Origin: Saccoglossus kowalevskii
Taxonomy: Eukaryota > Hemichordata > Enteropneusta > Harrimaniidae
Assembly (NCBI RefSeq): GCF_000003605.2
Contig: NW_003115968.1
Span: 34,831-55,704, forward strand
Reading direction: 5' to 3'
DNA: 20,874 bases
Notes under the pieces: model-generated
Databases searched by the model: none
What the model was told of the DNA's origin: nothing
Seen by the model: only the letters and a program-made list of their open reading frames with translations
Shown here: positions 19,381 to 20,874 of the stretch, one piece after another
Numbering within the stretch: position 1 is the stretch's first letter
How the letters are laid out: each line of letters begins with the position of its first letter
Translations under genes and position numbers: made by a program

Positions 19381-19443
19381 ATCTCACTGCTGTTACGCAT
19401 GCTGTGATTGGTTGAGACTCGGTCACATGACATGGAATAAAAA

Positions 19444-19503
19444 TGGATATTACATGGTATATTGCCCGCCAAGTGGATATTACATGGGTATATCATATGG
19501 ATG
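19444..19503. repeat. Two-copy 30-bp tandem repeat
   Basis: tggatattacatgg recurs at 19444 and 19474. It lies between a gattggttgag / tcacatgac segment and the CRE-like site, and may be part of a dispersed repeat. Confidence 0.7.
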
Positions 19504-19640
19504 ACGTCACTGAAACTACTGCGCAACGATACTGCGCACAACAAATTGTCGTTCGCTGCACTGGGGCTGCTCTGACCGCTGTTGCTTTCAGGGTTTTGAA
19601 GGAACTTTAGCCATCCGAAATAGGCAGTGAACGTGCCAGA
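19500..19640 (+). promoter_or_regulatory. Possible promoter with CRE-like and TGCGCA motifs
   Basis: A perfect palindromic CRE, TGACGTCA, lies at about 19502-19509, followed by two TGCGCA motifs within 20 bases (about 19519-19538) that resemble half-sites of NRF1-type elements. CpG is denser here and to about 19850 than elsewhere. An ATG with a GTAAGA donor follows at 19641. This is motif-based inference only. Confidence 0.35.
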
Positions 19641-19651
19641 ATGGATATTAA
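19641..19651 (+). CDS. Possible tiny first coding exon
   Basis: ATGGATATTAA is followed directly by GTAAGATAC, a strong splice donor. If used, it gives Met-Asp-Ile plus two bases, with the rest of the gene right of the window. If not spliced it is a three-residue frame with a stop. Low confidence without a downstream exon. Confidence 0.2.
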
Positions 19652-20318
19652 GTAAGATACTCTGTTTTGATGTATAGGGTATTTTTTATATGGAGCAAAA
19701 ATGTACGTCAAAGCCGCCACTGAAACGCTGTAGCGCGTTCTACGCTGTAAGCACTTCTACGTGTTCCACGCCAATGCTAACCGAAAACGCTCTAAACAAA
19801 GCTGTGTGGCTTGTGAATAGGTGTGGTACGTTCGTGAGAAGGTAATTTCAGTCATTTCCACGGCACTCTGACATTTTTATCTGTAGAGTGATCAAATAAC
19901 TTGCGTTTGAGAATTTCTCAATTCATTTCAAAAATGTTATTCTCGATAATTTGAGTGATTCACACTGCTGAAACACGGTTCAACTAAAAAGAGTATCCAT
20001 GGCTGAAAATAACATTTACTGAGTGTATTTTGTTGTTTTTTTCAGCAAACAATGTATGTATGTTATTGAGTAATGTGAAACTTGTTATAATAGATAAAAT
20101 AAATTATTACATATGTACTGCAGTTTATTTTGATTCGTCCCTGAAATCAAAATCGGTATTTCCACAACCCATGTGCAAATGAGGTCTGAGAGCAAAGAAA
20201 GTAGTCCCTTCAGGAGTACAGTTTTTCGGAATAAACAATATTTAGAAGTACGATATTTTCCCCTTGAGGTACATGAATATACTTGCCGAGTGGAGGTATG
20301 TACGGTACCCTCTAGAAG
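19652..20318. other. No gene recognised
   Basis: The first 200 bases are CpG-richer, with dyad-like gctgtagcgcgttctacgc at about 19719. The remainder is AT-rich with no coding signal. Confidence 0.35.
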
Positions 20319-20453
20319 GCATTTGAGACCAGTTTTGAGACTCGCCCACAGAGGAAGATGCCATTTGAGACCGTGTTTGAGACCGATTTAGAGACTCTCG
20401 GATGCCACATAGACCGGGAATGAGACCGTGTCTGAGACCAGCTTTAGAGACCG
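20319..20453. repeat. GAGACC-rich degenerate tandem repeat
   Basis: GAGAC occurs eight times in about 130 bases on the + strand, in phrases such as tttgagaccagttttgagact and gaccgtgtttgagacc. Three irregular larger units each begin near a gatgcca or aggcat motif. Confidence 0.75.
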
Positions 20454-20874
20454 TCAATTCGCGCAGTCTGATTGGACAACCCTCTGACATCCGAAATTGT
20501 ATTCTCTACTCTTTTCACCATAGATTTAGGAACAGAAAAATTGTTGACAGATTTGTTAGCTACGAGAAAATTAAGACGCTAAAAAAGAGAAAAGAAAACG
20601 TGAATACCTCATGTAGAGAATAGTTTGACGACATACAAGACTGTATTATTATGATGTAGTGTATTCTGAAACATGAAGCTGGGAATATTTAGTAACTGTG
20701 TTGATTGTTTGTAGCAGTTGACGTAATCGTTAACAAACCCGGTATTATTCAATAAAACAGGCGCAAAATTCACCCAATTAGCCAGTTAACGGGTAGTAAC
20801 AATGGTCTGTGTCCATCGATAACAATCGTATTTGAATTGCAAGTGTTTCTTTATTTGGCAATGCTAGGTTGGGG
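20454..20874. other. No feature recognised
   Basis: No repeats, splice-supported exon or RNA gene seen to the right edge of the window. Confidence 0.35.

Overview
The window looks like nuclear DNA from an animal, most likely a marine invertebrate. It is AT-rich, its genes are broken by canonical GT-AG introns, intergenic and intronic DNA is crowded with minisatellites and small transposon relics, and the one gene I can name is an adducin homologue, a metazoan family. I cannot fix the phylum from sequence alone; a mollusc, brachiopod, hemichordate or similar lineage would all fit.

Two genes converge. On the + strand, 69-3860 holds the last five coding exons of an unrecognised gene (169 C-terminal residues, start outside the window). 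On the - strand, 16268-7140 holds a complete or nearly complete adducin-like gene in seven exons. It encodes the class II aldolase-like head domain and then stops at the point where other adducins continue into the neck and the MARCKS-like tail. Every intron I could place in either gene is phase 0. Between the two 3' ends lies a 22-copy, 59-bp satellite (4401-5660) with 170-bp and 236-bp higher-order periods, then an inverted repeat cluster (5891-6367) and the 3' tail of a non-LTR retrotransposon (6644-6763).

The introns hold most of the repeats. A 42-bp minisatellite fills the last intron of the + strand gene. The adducin intron between exons 4 and 5 is almost entirely one 1166-bp element (10045-11210) with 10-bp terminal inverted repeats, a TA target duplication and two unrelated minisatellites as cargo. 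Two members of another family, each starting with a 33- to 36-nt hairpin and carrying tandem modules with a palindromic GGCCGNC core, lie in opposite orientation at about 8179-9190 and 11447-12424, flanking exons 4-6. Smaller palindromic elements lie at 13953-14080 and 17392-17767.

Right of 16.3 kb I see no intact gene. There is a frameshifted N-terminal THAP zinc-finger fragment at about 18921-19035, a possible promoter and tiny first exon at about 19500-19651 (CRE-like and TGCGCA motifs), and a GAGACC-rich repeat at 20319-20453. No bacterial-type features, tRNA, rRNA or CRISPR array were seen.
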